Positions 41,662-59,735 of a DNA stretch of 64,000 nt are shown one piece after another. Position numbers and translations under genes: made by a program. The notes beneath the pieces are model-generated. The model searched no databases and had not been told where the DNA came from. It worked only from the letters and a program-made list of their open reading frames with translations. Origin of the DNA: Paramacrobiotus metropolitanus. Taxonomy: Eukaryota > Tardigrada > Eutardigrada > Parachela > Macrobiotidae. The DNA lies in NCBI RefSeq assembly GCF_019649055.1, contig NW_026570265.1, positions 248,001 through 312,000 of the forward strand. The letters run 5' to 3'. Positions within the stretch are counted from its first letter, which is position 1; the number at the start of each line of letters is the position of its first letter.

Positions 41662-44600
41662 AATACTAGATATCAACGCAATATAGGGACTATTTTTCTT
41701 AGTCGTATTCGCTGTTTACATTTCAAGGTAAATGATATCATGTGCCAAGTACCTACTAATTTCTCAGGAAGTGACATACTTCTATATCTGTAGGTACTTT
41801 ATGGCAATGTAAATGCAGCTTGCATATGCAGATATGCTGATGAAAAGTTGTGCCGATTTTATAATTATAAACCTAGAAATAACTTATATACTATCAGGGT
41901 CTACCCTACCGTATATATGTATGTAACAAAGCACAAGCCCTGATATTACGACATAGAGATAGTTCTACATGTACGTGACCTTTCTTTTTCTTGAACATTA
42001 CTGCACGACAGGCCTACCGACCAGTATTATTCCATACCAAAAAAGAAGACAGTTCTGAAAATGTGAAATTGAGTATGTATTAAATTACTAATTTAAGGAC
42101 TTGCAATAGAGTTACAGAAACAATGCATTAGAGTGAAAATGACTTTTATTTACTTCACGTAACGTACAGGTAATGATAAAATTCATACGAGTATGGCAAA
42201 TATAATTCAACCTGCCGGCTATGCCTAGAAAGTAAGTAATTCAACACATTTTTGCAGCCTTGATAAATGTTGTACGAAGTCCTTAAATACTCGTACATCT
42301 AAAGGGGCATCAATATGTAAAATACGTTGAACAAAATACCTTACCGTATAATGTTGCGCGGTCTTTATATTGATAGAAAAATAATTCTTATGAGGTTCAA
42401 AGCATATAACGGTCATTAAATTTGAACTGCACCGCTAACCTACGAGCAAAGGTTTTATTTTATTGTTGCCTTTTTGCGATTTTTCCTGGTTGCATTGCCA
42501 GGTCAGCTAACATTTTTACTGGATGATCATTGCAGGTACAGCGCATCGGAGGGAACGAAATATACGGTAGACTCCGGGTTATCCCTGGATAATATATATT
42601 TTTAAAACACAAACACAAAATGCTAATATTAGGATCAGGCAGAATTACAATACGGCAGGTACCAGGACAATTTTAATGGTTGAACTTAATGCAGAGGTAT
42701 TGGGAGTTTGTTAAAAATATCGCAGGTGATATTAGATCCAAGTGCTAATTGCCTCGAACCACATTCTGAAGTGACGTGAAGAAGTGCATTAACCGATTGC
42801 GACTGGGATAGTTTGCCTGGAATAGCCGCTACCAGGTTACTCCTCGGTACCTCGAGCCATGCGATTTACGTCTTGCTCAGGAACACATACGCATCCGGAT
42901 TGCGCAATCATGAACCGTCGCTATCCGATGCATAATTACAGGTGCGAACCTGTCCCTCTTCGCCCGAACATGCGTGTCGACTATCTGTATGTGCGACTCC
43001 TGGATATACGTCTGCAGCTGTACACATATGTTCCAGTTCGCTTGCTAGCATCCGATCTGCGCGAAATCAATATGATAATTTTAGTCACTGTTGACGTGCA
43101 ATGTGTAACTGTATACACGGTATTTCCAGTGGGGCTGCGATACGGTACTTGTGACAGCACAATTTAATTCTCCATACTTAATTTCACTACCGTGCAGTAC
43201 TTTGAACTGCTGCATTTTGCCATTAGTGTAATTCTATACTCGTGTTCGGTGCATTCTCTAAGAACCGGGAAGAAAATAAATATCGGGAACGAAATAACCT
43301 TTTATTACTTATTTGTACTACATACCTATATTATACCTGGTATTCCATGGCAAATCGAATTAGAGTATGGGACAAGCAGTCACAAGCTTAACTAATTAAA
43401 CTGCAGAATATGTATTCATAGTTCAGGGTGTTACTGGATTATTATGACTTTATTAATGCGATTACCCAACTGAGATAATTTGCGAGATTTTTCGGAAGAT
43501 GGCATTTATGGATTAAAATTATATGACTTCGAGTTTTAATCAGGCAACAGGTCAAAACCTCTTGCGAATCCTCTTGCGAAAAACTACCCGGCTGATTTCT
43601 AATTTTACGCAGATCAGAATTATCCAGTTGTGAACTCGTGAAGCCAATATCGCTACTTCTACATTTAAAAAACGAACTACAAAGGATGAATAACGTATAA
43701 ACGAAAACGTAATGTGCATTGTACAGTATTATCTGACTGGGTAAGGTTATAGGTGTAAATAGAGATTATTATGCGCGTTTTCCCAAAGGTCAAGAAGGCT
43801 TTTTAATTGTATTCATTTTGCCCGGCATCTGATGTATGTACAGTATGTCATAATTATGTGAATTGTGCGCTCATGTGGCTAGTACCAGATACGAGGACAG
43901 GGCATCAGCGATGTATACTTGTGAATGCAAAACTGGGTACATTTGTCGAAGACATCTTGATTGCGACGGTCCAGCTTTTCCCAAGCAAGCTATGTTTGGA
44001 AGTCACAGCTGCTTATAGCGAACGTTTTCTGCTCTTCGTTGATCATCGCTCTGGTTGATGGCGGCTATTTTTGTTTCTCCACGGTATTCGTATACAAGAT
44101 AAGACCGTCGGCCGGGTGCACAGCACTTTTGGGATCTTCGAGACTGTCGACGGAATTAGTCACTCCTTCTACTTCCGGTCGCAGAGAGCTGACAAATTGT
44201 GAGTTACGGTTTGCCGCGCAGCGAGAGATGGCGCGGGATTCACAAGCGCAACACATCTATTCTTGACCATTCGTTTTGCTTTCGTCATTCTCTCCTGAAC
44301 AGCAGTCGTGCCGGCGAACATGTGCCTAATGGAGGTCAACCAGGTTCATGGATATTTATAACTATTTCTTACAAATGCGTTCCTGTGCATTACATTTCTC
44401 TCTCTCCCAAACAGCAGCAGTGCCGTAATATTTTTTACACTCCTAATGATGTGATTCTCGCGAAGTGCTGTAAAAATAGCCCCAGGTTCATGTTGCTGAG
44501 TGGGGATGCCGGCTGCATTATAATGCGCGGCAGCCAAAAAACAGCTTGGTGTTCTTAATTTTTGGAATATGGCTTAACTGACAGCTGTCCAACGATAAGC

Positions 44601-47600
44601 CATTAGATATAGTCCTTCGCGACAATTCTTGTCAACACATTTTCTTCTGCAGTCACACACTTTTTAACACTGATGCCATGTTAGCCAACGAATTACGACT
44701 TGTGCATGTTGTTTAATGTTAGTACAAATGTTGAAAGCTTAACATTAAGAATGTTTACACGAGTCCACTACCATTTCCGAGGTTAAGTGAACTTGGGAAA
44801 AAGAACGATCAATCCCATGCCGCCTGCGCCGCTGTATGTAGAACTAACGCGTATTGTCAGCTAAATGTAAGATATATATGGAGACAACATTATATCATTA
44901 TAACAGTTTTACCACAACGCTGCTCGTAATTGTAACGTTTAATACGGAGCGAGGCGAGCGATGGAAATTTATAATCTATTTTAAACTAAAATAATTACAA
45001 AGTATGCAATTTGATGACATAAGCCTAAATACTGTGAAGAATTGTGCACTGCAGGTTTATATTGTTACAAAACTGACGTCAGCTGCAGGTACATTCTTAC
45101 GCGCATAACCGTAAATAAACTGGAAGATACCGCAAGTTATCCCTAATAATCACCTTAACTTGAGGATAAAGGGCAGCGGTAACAGTTCTGTGGCAAAATT
45201 ATCTCGTTCCGCCTTAATATTGTGTAGGTTTAACCCGTTGTTTACGCAGACGGTAAATTCCCACGTCGTAAGCCAACGTAAGCTCCGGGAAGCGTGGTTA
45301 AATAATCTAAGCAAATCTGCAAGACGTTTTGCATCCATGTGGAGCATTTTACGGCATACCTGCTCATCGTTTGACCTATATGTATCCGCATCATGGAGCG
45401 GCTGCACGATAATTATGAATCCCACATACGTAGCTGAGAAAAATTACTGTGCCCAAAATAAAGTACGATAGATATATTTTTAGTACTAATAAGGAAGTTA
45501 TTCATTATTTTTGTATAACTGTTATTCCTTTAAGTCTATTAATAATGTAGACGGGGAACTGTCTTTATTTAGTCAGATTGGACGGCATTTATAGGGTTTC
45601 TGTATTTATCTCTCGTACTGTGACGTGGAACTCTTAATTACTTAATCATGCTGTCATTATTTACAAACATCCTAAACCCACGGTTCCGGGCATATGCTGT
45701 GCGGTTCCGGGCAAATGCTGTGCTGACATTACGGTCGGTCATACAATTTGAATGAAGTTATGAATACATTGGTCAGTTTATTGTGCTAACTGTGCATTAT
45801 TTTTGTACTACCGCAACATAATCATACAGGGAGTTTTACCGTCAAATGTTCGCTGCATTGGAGCAAGGGAATAAAGTTTACCACAAATTAAGCTTTAATT
45901 TTAAAACCTAATTTTTTATATATGTTATTTTACTGAAATATTTTATCGGTTTTGTAACTAATGAACTATATTTGCCCATAATGATATGCACAATGGCGAG
46001 CAATCCGTAGAGTTTCCGCACATAAAAGTATTGATACTGTGCAACGGTTGGCTACGTTTGTGTTTCGCTTATCAATTACAGTAGAACTACAATATATACA
46101 AAACAGAGTGTTTTAAAATAATTACCGTTTTTTAATTTTTAATAATTAACGTTTTTTACGTTTTTTTTATTTGCTTAAAAAACTTTTCGGTCGAGTGCTC
46201 ACATATATATTGTAACAACAACCAATTATAAACTGACAAACAGCCATGAGATGCATATAGCAGCATGTTCTTCAGTTGATATTTGATTTGTTCTCCATAT
46301 TTGATTATGTATTGCAATTAATACTGTACGCGAACGCAGACATCCTATTGTTAAGTTTACATTTTTCGAATTGATGCGCGAGTACTGCATGGCTGCTTCT
46401 ATAGGTGTTTAAACCTAGAACGATGTGGTAGATATACCTAAATACTTGAAAAAGAATTTAAACATTGAACTAGTTGGTTACCATCTTCTAGAAACCGTTA
46501 TAGCAAGATAAACATTTTAAGTAAGTACAGTAATAATGACCTTCTTAATACGCAACTGCTTTATGGAATTAACTGTTAATAAACGGCGCGCTTCGCGTAT
46601 ACTGTATGCGAAACGCTTTTGTCAGTGTGCATATGCCGGTTGCACCCGCGCCAGGAACTGTATTAGGGAGATCATTGCATTTCTTTGGATAAAGTGATAC
46701 ATCAGCCGATTTACACGAGGAGGAGCCTGCGGTGAAACCGTGTGGTGGGTGTCTGGTTTAAGACTGATTACGTTAGCAGGCACGTCAATGACTGGCACGA
46801 TGACGCGGAATGTCCCGGTGACGTCGAGGAATTTGAATGTAAAAAGCCCGCTTTACTGCTCGATTTAAAAATCATTTTCCGCTGGGTTTTCCGCACTTCA
46901 CGCCAACTGTGCAGTACCGAGTTGACTTAACAAAAACATTATAACCGCATCGTTATAATTCTTTTCATTTACTAGTTGTAGTTTGTCTTCCTTTTCTCCT
47001 GTATCAACCTGGATTAATAGACCATATATATATGACTCATACTGCGCTTAAGTGCAGAATCGATGACGGTGGGAAAGTTATCTTTAGCTGAGCCGCACTA
47101 GACATATGCCGATCGTTGCAAACGTCCAACTGCAGCTGGCAAGTTGGGCAATAATTTCCAACATCTGATGTGTGGTTCATGATCATATGTTTCCATTATC
47201 AACGAAGTGGGCTCACAATCATTGAAATTTATCCAATTTCGTTATTACCGGCTTTTTGTGCGGATGCTGTTATGTTCGTACACGGATTAATTGCGCCTTG
47301 CAGATTTCGCCGGCACTATTAATTACTGCCGCATCTTATCCGATATACCGTATCAAATTATTAATATGCCACGGATGAACTGAATCCTACCGGACAGTTA
47401 CGCAACATCTTGGCTTGCATATCCACGTCCATGTTAGTGCAGAGCGCCCACATTTCTGCTTGACTGACCGAAATTCAGTAGGGGAAATACCGGATAGGAT
47501 TTTTGCCGGCAACACATTTTTTCCCATTGCCACGCGTAGTATGCTAGCACTGGAGGTCAGTACCGCTGCTGTGTCCGATCAAAAGCAAAGCTTTCTCTTA

Positions 47601-47725
47601 GATGTAAATTTTCCGGGCTATCAACTGTTTGTTGAGCGCTCACAACCTCCTTCCTACCTGTAGACGCAATCTGCACATCACGCAATTAAATAGATTTAGT
47701 CACAAAGTTTTGCGTTGCCCTTTAG
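41662..47725. other. Gene-free 6-kb stretch upstream of the NR4A gene
   Basis: AT-rich, with short open frames in all phases and no recognisable domain. The longest (42859-43167 and the overlapping set at 43807-44558) have no family signature and unremarkable composition. The upstream exon or exons and the promoter of the NR4A gene must lie here or nearer, since the first recognised NR4A exon begins at a splice acceptor. A 21-bp tandem duplication sits at 45681-45722. Confidence 0.5.
45681..45722. repeat. 21-bp tandem duplication
   Basis: CGGTTCCGGGCATATGCTGTG is followed directly by the same unit with one substitution (CAAATG for CATATG). Confidence 0.8.
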
Positions 47726-52337
<4,612 letters not shown>

Positions 52338-53091
52338 TGCAGATTCTCTATCTTTTCTAATTAATTAACGATATTATCTTTTTAGAATTTTCTTGCCAGT
52401 TCTATTTATTCACTTAAGAATTGCTGTATTTTTATGCACCTATACCTGATTTGTGAAAAAAGCGTATCAGAGAGATTTTTTTAGAGATTTTACTACAAAC
52501 TCTACGAAGTCCGTGGTCAAAGCACAACAACAATGCCGGTGTTTATTATTTATATCGCTCTAAGTCTATATAGGAGTGGAAAAAATACAATGCCATTCAT
52601 ACTTAGAAGCTACTGAGTACAGAACTACAGATAGTTAAAAATTCTTGTCATAGGTACCGAACAGTATAACCACAGAATTAATTAAGTAACCGTTCTGCGC
52701 GAACTTTATCACATCAATCAGTGCTGTACAAATTACTACAAGTGCTCAACATAAAACCACATAAACAAAAGCAACGTGAAAATCAGGGCACGGTAGTAAC
52801 AGGCACCCGATTAGAGGAACCAATTTCTTTTCGACTCTCCACAAATCGCTGAGCCGTAGGATGCCACAGACTCCTTGCACGTATGATGCTGTATGTTGCC
52901 GTTGGTACTGCAATAGCAATTACATAAGTGCACCAAAGAGTCCAGCAAAAAGAAAACAAAACAGCGTAAGAATTATAAATTTTTATCACGCGTAATGCCA
53001 ATACTGCAAGGTAGTACTTCTACCGATACTGTATTCATTTCCTGAAAACCTAGCGCTGCATTAATTCTTCGCCAATTGTCTCTTATATGTC
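52338..53091. other. 3' intergenic region between NR4A and the Munc13-like gene
   Basis: The two genes converge on this stretch. It should hold both 3' UTRs. No further ORF or repeat of note was seen. Confidence 0.6.
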
Positions 53092-56000
53092 TTACATACA
53101 CATACCAGTATGCATGAACATAACAGTGGAAGGTTGAACATCCAACATTTTCGAAACATTCGGTATCGATGTGCACTGGCGAAATGGAAGGTAAAAGGTC
53201 CCCAAGAAAAATCTCACCGGTGTCTCCGATTCCTCCTTCCACTGGCTCGGTACGCAGTACATATGACATGACAACAATCCACACGGTAAGATGTCAAAAA
53301 CCGATTGCTCAAACGCGGACTGGGTAATCTTAATACTGCATTTCATTTTCCCAAAAGGGGCAGTGACACTCCGTGTACCCGGCGAAAGGTCATGACTTGT
53401 GAGTTGCCCGTCACTGACGCTTACGAATAAGAATTCCGGCACTGCGCGATAAAACATCTGCAGCCGAAAAGGCTGAGTCATCTTTTGCAGTCCATGATTT
53501 TCATATTTCAGCACTTCAAAAATAAGCGTGTTTTTTTCTTGAACGTAACATGCCAGAAACCGGGCGGATCCCCGAGAGGAATCTTTGGATTCGTTAATGC
53601 GGTTCTGGTGTTGCAGCTGTTCCAGGTAGTATGTACTGACCAATTCCGACACGGTTAATCGTCGTACAGCATACAGAGCTTCCACCGAACGGTACATGTC
53701 GTTGAGCACATCGACCGCCGGCAGTCGGACCACGTTCAAAAAGTAGTTGCGCATGTCCACGATGGCCGCGTAGACAATCTGGAAGAAAACTTCACACTGG
53801 CGCAGTGACTCAGCCACTTTATCCAGTGCCACCACACCGTACTGGAACTCGCTCAGAAGGTACACCCACACCTCCATTAACAACAGATTAATGACGTCCA
53901 CCCGCAAATTATTCTGCTGCATCACGGCCCGGATGGCGTTGATTTTATTAATAAAAGCGTCTACGGAGGCCTTCTGCGATTCAACGGTGAGCGTCAGTTT
54001 GCAAAAACTATAGACGAACATCCTAAAATGCAAAAGAATAACTACAGTTAAGTATAATCCTACTTTATCGCATTAATCTCGTCTCCGTTACTTTTATGGC
54101 GCAGAATCTGAAGATTTTACCAGCATGACAGATCAAGGAATAAAAAGGTGTAAATACAGGTACAACCTAATCAACCATGCGATAGTACTCAAACAGTTAG
54201 CGATAGTTGTAGCTCACCGTATTTCATAATACAACTGTTGACCATTAAGCCAGATTTTGATGAACCGCAACAACCTGGCTAAAAAATTCTCGTTGGCATC
54301 CGCAATAAATTTCCCGACATTCCTCCGGACAGACTGTGCTCCGCTGGTGTCCTGCTTTCTTTCCAAGGCGGCGATAATCCTTTCCGAATGCAGCATACTG
54401 CTGGCACATAACATCTGTGTGCAGACAAAATCGCCGGACTTAAGAACTTTACACATCCGCTGAAGACTCCATGCGCGCGGCTCGTCCAATTTCTCACCAT
54501 TGGCATGCGTGAGAAAACGGGTGATCAGGTCAATGTATAGCATAGCGCAGTCCACCATTATCTAAACTTTAATGCACACACCACACGCGATTATTTTGAC
54601 AAAATCTCGAAAACGCCTCTGTAAAAACCAATAAAATCCTGTAGGATATACCTCCATGGTCTGCATTAAAATGACGTAGTTTTCTTGAGGGTGCGGCCAA
54701 TCGAGCTCCTTAAAATAATCAGCAACGCGACCAAACGCCCCAACTATGGCTTCCGCCGAGGATAGCATCGCCAATGAGGGAAAATGCTTTTCTGATTCTT
54801 CCTCGCTAAATGTCAGATAATCCTGAATACAACAACATTAAGAACTGTATGGTTCTGGTAGCGAAACACAGAATAACATTCTCCGCAGACAATAAATTCA
54901 AAAACATGAATTACAGAAAAAAATAAAACGACTTACCGCGTCAAGGTCGACAGCGGACGCGACATCTTTCCGGATGCGTAATTCAATCGCGTGCAACCAC
55001 ACAGGAACAGTTGCTTTAAAATGCAGATAATATTCGCTGCGAAACTCCCTTTGTCGAACAGGGGAACACATTCGGCTGAAATGTTTTGCACGGACAAAAA
55101 CCTCGAACAAGCAGTGCGCTAACGGTTCACCAAGGACACTGTGCGATTTTGCATACTCTTCCAAACTGCCGGTGACAAAATCTAGCTTGTCGTATATACT
55201 TTTGGCGATCTGTAAAGCACAGTAATCTCATAAAAATAGCACACCAACCGGTTCACAAGGAAAAAATAATACGTGAAACTACAGGGCTTAAAATTTAAAT
55301 AACCTCCGAAATCTTTCCAAAATAAAACTTTAACTCAGCATGGCGAGTAGTCGCTTCTTACCGCTGGCAATAAGCAGAAATCCAACTGGGTCTTGAGTTG
55401 CGTAACAAAACGATATCTGGCAAGAATATGGTCCAGCCTCGCTGCTTGCTCCAGTTTCTGTTCGGCGTACGCCAACATTTCTTTCCATCCACTACAGATT
55501 TCCATCGCATCATTGGAGAAAGGCCGCGAAAATTCACTCATCCAATCGGAGCACACCTTTGCACTGTCCTAACACACCCTTGTTCGTCAATAGCATCTAC
55601 GGAGAATGGCGAGCACTGTCTACCTGAGCGGCAAGCACCACCTCGGTACTGGTCAGTGCTTCATAATTCGGTAGTCGCGAAAGACTAGGTGATCTCGAAA
55701 CGATGTACAGATTTCGTATAAGACTGCCAAAATTTTCTAAAGAATTTTCATCAGGGAAAAAATGGAACATCCGTGATAAAATTTGGAGTAACGTCTGCAC
55801 CATCTGCTTGAAGGCAGCTGAAAGGTCATCAAGCTGTAACGGGAGAAATATGCAACAGATAACACTTAAGTATTTATTTAGATTTAGTTTACCTCGCCAG
55901 AAAATTTCTGCAGTCCTGGATCAGCAAGCGCCCGAGCAATGAACTGGACGAGAACGGCTGTTTTCGTAGCGTTCTCGTGATTGACCTTAGCTAACTCTTC

Positions 56001-56698
56001 GATCCATACCCTAAAAAAGGAAAGCCAGCACCATCAATTACATAGACAAGTCCATGCAGTACAGATACTTGCATAAATAATGTCATAACATCTGTATTAT
56101 CATTCTGTAGATTTTCATTCGCACATACGCTTTCGATGCGTTGAATGTCGACTTCGAAAAATGCAATGCGGATTCTCGTTTCTACAAAGCGTAAAAACAG
56201 CATTTTAGGTTTATATGTAACACACAAATAAGTAATAACCAATATGTTTGTCATAAGAAGATTGCGTACAGCAGCCACTTGGAGTTCCGAAGTAACGTTT
56301 TCGGCAATCTGAAAAATACCATCCGTTTTGCAAGCAGCCAGCGTACGGCCGGATCATTAATTTGTGTTTCTCCAAAACACCAATATGCTACACTTTCAGG
56401 GTAAATGCCGAAAACAAAAATATTCGCAGATTCTGGGCCCCCACATAATTTCGATAGCACGTGAAGATGCTGTACACTGTATACCAGATAAAACGCTTGT
56501 CTAGTTCTTTGTATGCCTGTTTTTGTAGGTCCAGTTCAAACTATTGTAAGTACATGATAATTGTAATAATTATTCGACTAGGGTTGTTTAACTTTGTACC
56601 CAGTTCTCAGCAGAAGACACACTATGGCTTATACAACTGATTGACTGTTGAGGAAACGAACTCGTAGATGAAGAAGTCGCCGAAGGCACCGCACCCAT
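53092..56698 (-). CDS. Munc13-like protein (BAIAP3/UNC13D type)
   Basis: Munc13 proteins prime vesicles for SNARE-mediated fusion. Eleven exons in gene order: 56600-56698, 56394-56540, 56240-56308, 56129-56181, 55893-56010, 55624-55833, 55362-55568, 54937-55209, 54652-54822, 54218-54561, 53092-54022. Total 2622 nt (873 aa). All phases close, but exons 2-4 (56129-56540) have weak donors and may need revision. MHD1 is marked by VPVWLHAIELRIRKDVASAV, then a BAIAP3-like SAEAIVGAFGRVADYFKELD and WPHPQENYVILMQTME. MHD2 lies in the last two exons and ends LVSTYYLEQLQHQ, as in BAIAP3/UNC13D. The C-terminal 170 residues align with a C2B domain but lack the usual Asp pairs. The first exon encodes a Ser/Thr-rich start (MGAVPSATSSSTSS) and no N-terminal C2 domain, making it shorter than human UNC13D (1090) or BAIAP3 (1187). 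An upstream exon cannot be excluded. Confidence 0.82.
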
Positions 56699-57722
56699 TT
56701 ATTAAACTCTGAAATGCTCAGCTGCAAAATTTTCTACTCAAAATTTTAGAGTAAGGAATATGACGCTCCCAGGAAAGAAGTTAAGGTGTTCTTAGAACTA
56801 GAATAACCAAAACTTGGAGGCATGAAGTAAGTAACAGTTTATCACTTTGGTATTTATCTAACACCTCCTACGGTTTCAATTTGCGGAGACTACTTACAGT
56901 ACAGTAGTAGTTTATGCAGATCTCCTTAATGAGCACGCTTCAGAGCCTGACTTTTACACACGATGGGTGTCACGGTAACACACTCAGCGCACGGAGAGGC
57001 GTGCGCCAAACGAAATTCTGTTCAACAGCAAAAAAATTTAATCCAATCAATTAATATCGCAGACATGTCATTAGGAAAAATTAAGCGATTAATAAATGCA
57101 CAGTATCATATTTCAATTACACACTAAGCCAAAATTCTGGTAGCATAACAACACCTTGCTTTGGAAAGAGCTTATGAATCAAAGTACTGCTGGTCGAAAA
57201 CGTAAGAAAAAAATTAATAATACCTCTAAAAAATGCGACAACAAGAACAATCAGGGTAATCGACATCACAAATCACAACGTTCCATGGGATGTTCCTGGA
57301 GCAAAAAACTGTATCCGACGCTCTTGAACTTTGTACTGCAGGATTTTATTAGTTTCGCATAAACTGCCGGGCTTGCGAACATAAATGCGGAGCTGTAACA
57401 ACAATCCTGATTAAATTCCAAAACTTGCAATTGATAACGTTGACATAACTTTATAATGTCGACATATCTGTACTATTAATCAGAAAGTTATTTCGACGCA
57501 CCGTGTCGACACTCAACATGGAAAGTTTTTTTATATACTCGGTTTGTTTTCGCGTTTCATGTTCCGTAGAAGTACTGTTCGAGTATGAATTTTTTTTATG
57601 TGCATCATGGAACATTGGAACTGGATAAAAATCGCTTCGTGAAGCGCTTTTCATCTAGCAGTCGCAAATCTATAAATCAAAGAAATACCATTGCACGTAT
57701 ACTGTTTTCGCAATTACAACTT
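56699..57722. other. Intergenic region between the Munc13-like gene and the old ELP6 3' end
   Basis: Contains the Munc13-like promoter and the original ELP6 3' UTR. Small frames at 57156-57362 (+) and 57451-57654 (-) show no family features; the first is Lys/Asn-rich low complexity. Confidence 0.5.
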
Positions 57723-57744
57723 TTAGATCTTCTGTTTCACACGA
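57723..57744 (-). pseudogene. ELP6: Severed original 3' end of the ELP6 coding sequence
   Basis: Reading leftwards from the left target duplication (57745-57753), the minus strand continues the ELP6 frame as six codons (RVKQKI) and TAA at 57723-57725. Before the insertion ELP6 would have been about 259 residues. The phase across the two duplication copies is exact. Confidence 0.8.
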
Positions 57745-57796
57745 TTAAATAAAGGTCAGTGCTATGCGCCCCGACAATCGGGGCGCAAAGCAAAAC

Positions 57797-57883
57797 GGCT
57801 GTGCGCCCCGATCGGGGCGCGAAGTAAATTGGCTGTGCGCCCGGTCAGGACGCGAAGTAAATTGGCTTTGCGCCCCGAATTTT
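57797..57883 (+). repeat. MULE left terminal inverted repeat, built of tandem subunits
   Basis: Three units of about 30-35 bp, each beginning GGCTNTGCGCCC and followed by CGAAGTAAATT or similar; a fourth degenerate unit lies outside at about 57764-57796. The first unit contains the perfect 18-bp palindrome GCGCCCCGATCGGGGCGC. The strongly GC-rich block contrasts with the AT-rich flanks. Confidence 0.88.
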
Positions 57884-58103
57884 CGAATTTGCGCCCGAAT
57901 TTTCTACGCCAGTAATTATCACGTAATACACTGTGCAATGGGTATTATAATGTTTCCGGAGAGACAGGTGACCTTGAAAGCACATAAACGCATGAACTAC
58001 AGGACATGTTGATCAGAACAGAAATACGAAAATATCCAATAAACGAGGAACTCAACATGAATATTATTGCTTAAACTGTAATTTGCGTACTAATTATTCA
58101 ATC

Positions 58104-59551
58104 ATGGAAATTTGCGCAATCGATCCAGGCCCAGAAATGCAGTTTGAAACTCTACGGGATCTAGAAACATATATGGAGGCATATATGGCGAGAACAAACC
58201 AGCTGTTCATCAAAGGAAAGAGGACAGATATACTCCGTCCTTCAGACCGATTTTATATCACCCATCGGTATTCCGGCTGCAGGTGGGCTCTTCACCGACG
58301 CCGTCATCTGCGCTTACTTGGCAATAACACCACTAACCGCATCGAGAGATTTTTCGCAATGGTGAAGGCCGTTATGCGCGGACAAGGGCGCAGGGTCATT
58401 AAACGGATGCATCTTGCTGAATGTATTGAAATGGTACTGGCGGCAGTTAATTCAAAGGTTACTCTATCGGACTACGGAGAATACATGAATAACGCAAAGA
58501 GATTAATCATGCACGACTTTCCGGATGTCAAAGTGGGAGAGATGGTCGGCAGACTGTTGACTAATTTTGCCGCTTTGGTGGTGAAAGAACAGTACAAGTT
58601 GCTGGCCAGAGAATTCTATACCACAGTATCAACTGGCGCGGATACTTACGAAACCAAACATAAAAAAACCGGAAAAGTGTATCAAATAATTTGCAATCCG
58701 GACAGTGGGGAAATGTGCTGCAACTGCTATGTTTCCTGCATGTTTGGCTTACCATGCCGGCATGTGCTTGCAGCAAGGCGGTTCCAAAGTATGCACACAT
58801 TTGATATTAAAGACTGTCTTCCGAGATGGCAGCGATTGTCATCAGAAAGCTCCGGAGAACAGGTTGACCTTTATCACGACGTTGTGCTTGACGCATTAAG
58901 TGGTCACATGGATGAGAACGAAGAAAACCCTGAAGTCGAAAACAAGACAGGAACCAACAGACAAGAAACTGTCTCGTCCGGCAGCCAAGTTTAATGAAGC
59001 CTTCAGAATTCTGTCGAAGATCTTTCATCTGTTGTCGCAGCGCAGAATTCAGAAAGATACCAGTATATTTTGCAACAACTGCAGCGTGCCTTGGACCACC
59101 TTGATCAAGGGTATTTGTTCCGCGTGTTACCGGTAGTTGAGACGGCGTCAGTGTCCTGTCAGACAGATTTAACTGGAAAAATTGTTGATAATCCTGTGCA
59201 GTTACTGGAAGAAAATGCACAAAAAGAGACAGAAAAAAGTCCAAGAAGGAGTTTACCTGAATTTAAACTGTTTCGCGATGCCAGAAATGAACGCGGTCGA
59301 CCACCAAAAAGCGGCTTAGGATTTTATCGAATTATAAAGAGGAAACAGAATTCCGACAATGGCTGAAACAAATAATCGAAACTGAAATAGTATCAAAACC
59401 GCCAAAGAAACGTGGACGATTTACGCACGAAACCAACAAACCGGAAACACCGAAAATGACGCTTTCGGCTGAACAAGCTGCTAATTTGCGAGTTTCTTTG
59501 AACTGCCCGCTAAAAGATGATCTTGAAGAGATGAACGGTGTACCATTTTAG
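58104..59551 (+). pseudogene. MULE transposase remnant with SWIM domain, DDE core deleted
   Basis: The main open frame (58104-58994, start MEICAIDPG) begins with an N-terminal region (FETLRDLETYMEAYMART), jumps at about 58320 from WALHRRRHLRLLG to NTTNRIERFFAMVKAVM, a segment that normally follows the DDE catalytic core, and continues to the SWIM motif CNCYVSCMFGLPCRH (about 58719-58763). The roughly 200-residue DDE region expected between these points is missing. After 58994 the homologous tail continues in other frames: KFNEAFRILSKI (frame 1), QLQRALDHLDQGYL (original frame), then KPPKKRGRF to a stop at 59551, so there are at least three frame changes. RGRPPKSG and KKRGRF look like AT-hooks. 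It cannot encode an active transposase. Confidence 0.8.
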
Positions 59552-59648
59552 TACCTTATTAGAAGATTTCAGTAAATTTTGTAATTGGTTTTACCTGTAT
59601 TTTGCAAACCCATTAAATTCGGGGCCTGGACGGTTTTCGTTTCCACAT

Positions 59649-59735
59649 AAAATTCGGGGCGCACAGCCAAATTATTTCGCGTCCTGACCGGGCGCACAGC
59701 CAGTTTACTTCGCGCCCCGATCGGGGCGCACAGCC
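59649..59735 (-). repeat. MULE right terminal inverted repeat
   Basis: Reverse complement of the left block with about four substitutions over 87 bp. It includes the same 18-bp palindrome at 59712-59729. On the minus strand this block encodes the last ten or so codons now used by ELP6. Confidence 0.88.

Noticed and set aside
42859..43167. 102-codon plus-strand ORF
   Set aside because: No domain, no signal peptide, no splice partner; length is within chance expectation for a 6-kb gap.
55991..56278. 96-codon minus-strand ORF running through the Munc13-like region
   Set aside because: Reads into a stop in the next conserved exon; the phases only close if it is split by introns at about 56239-56182 and 56128-56011.
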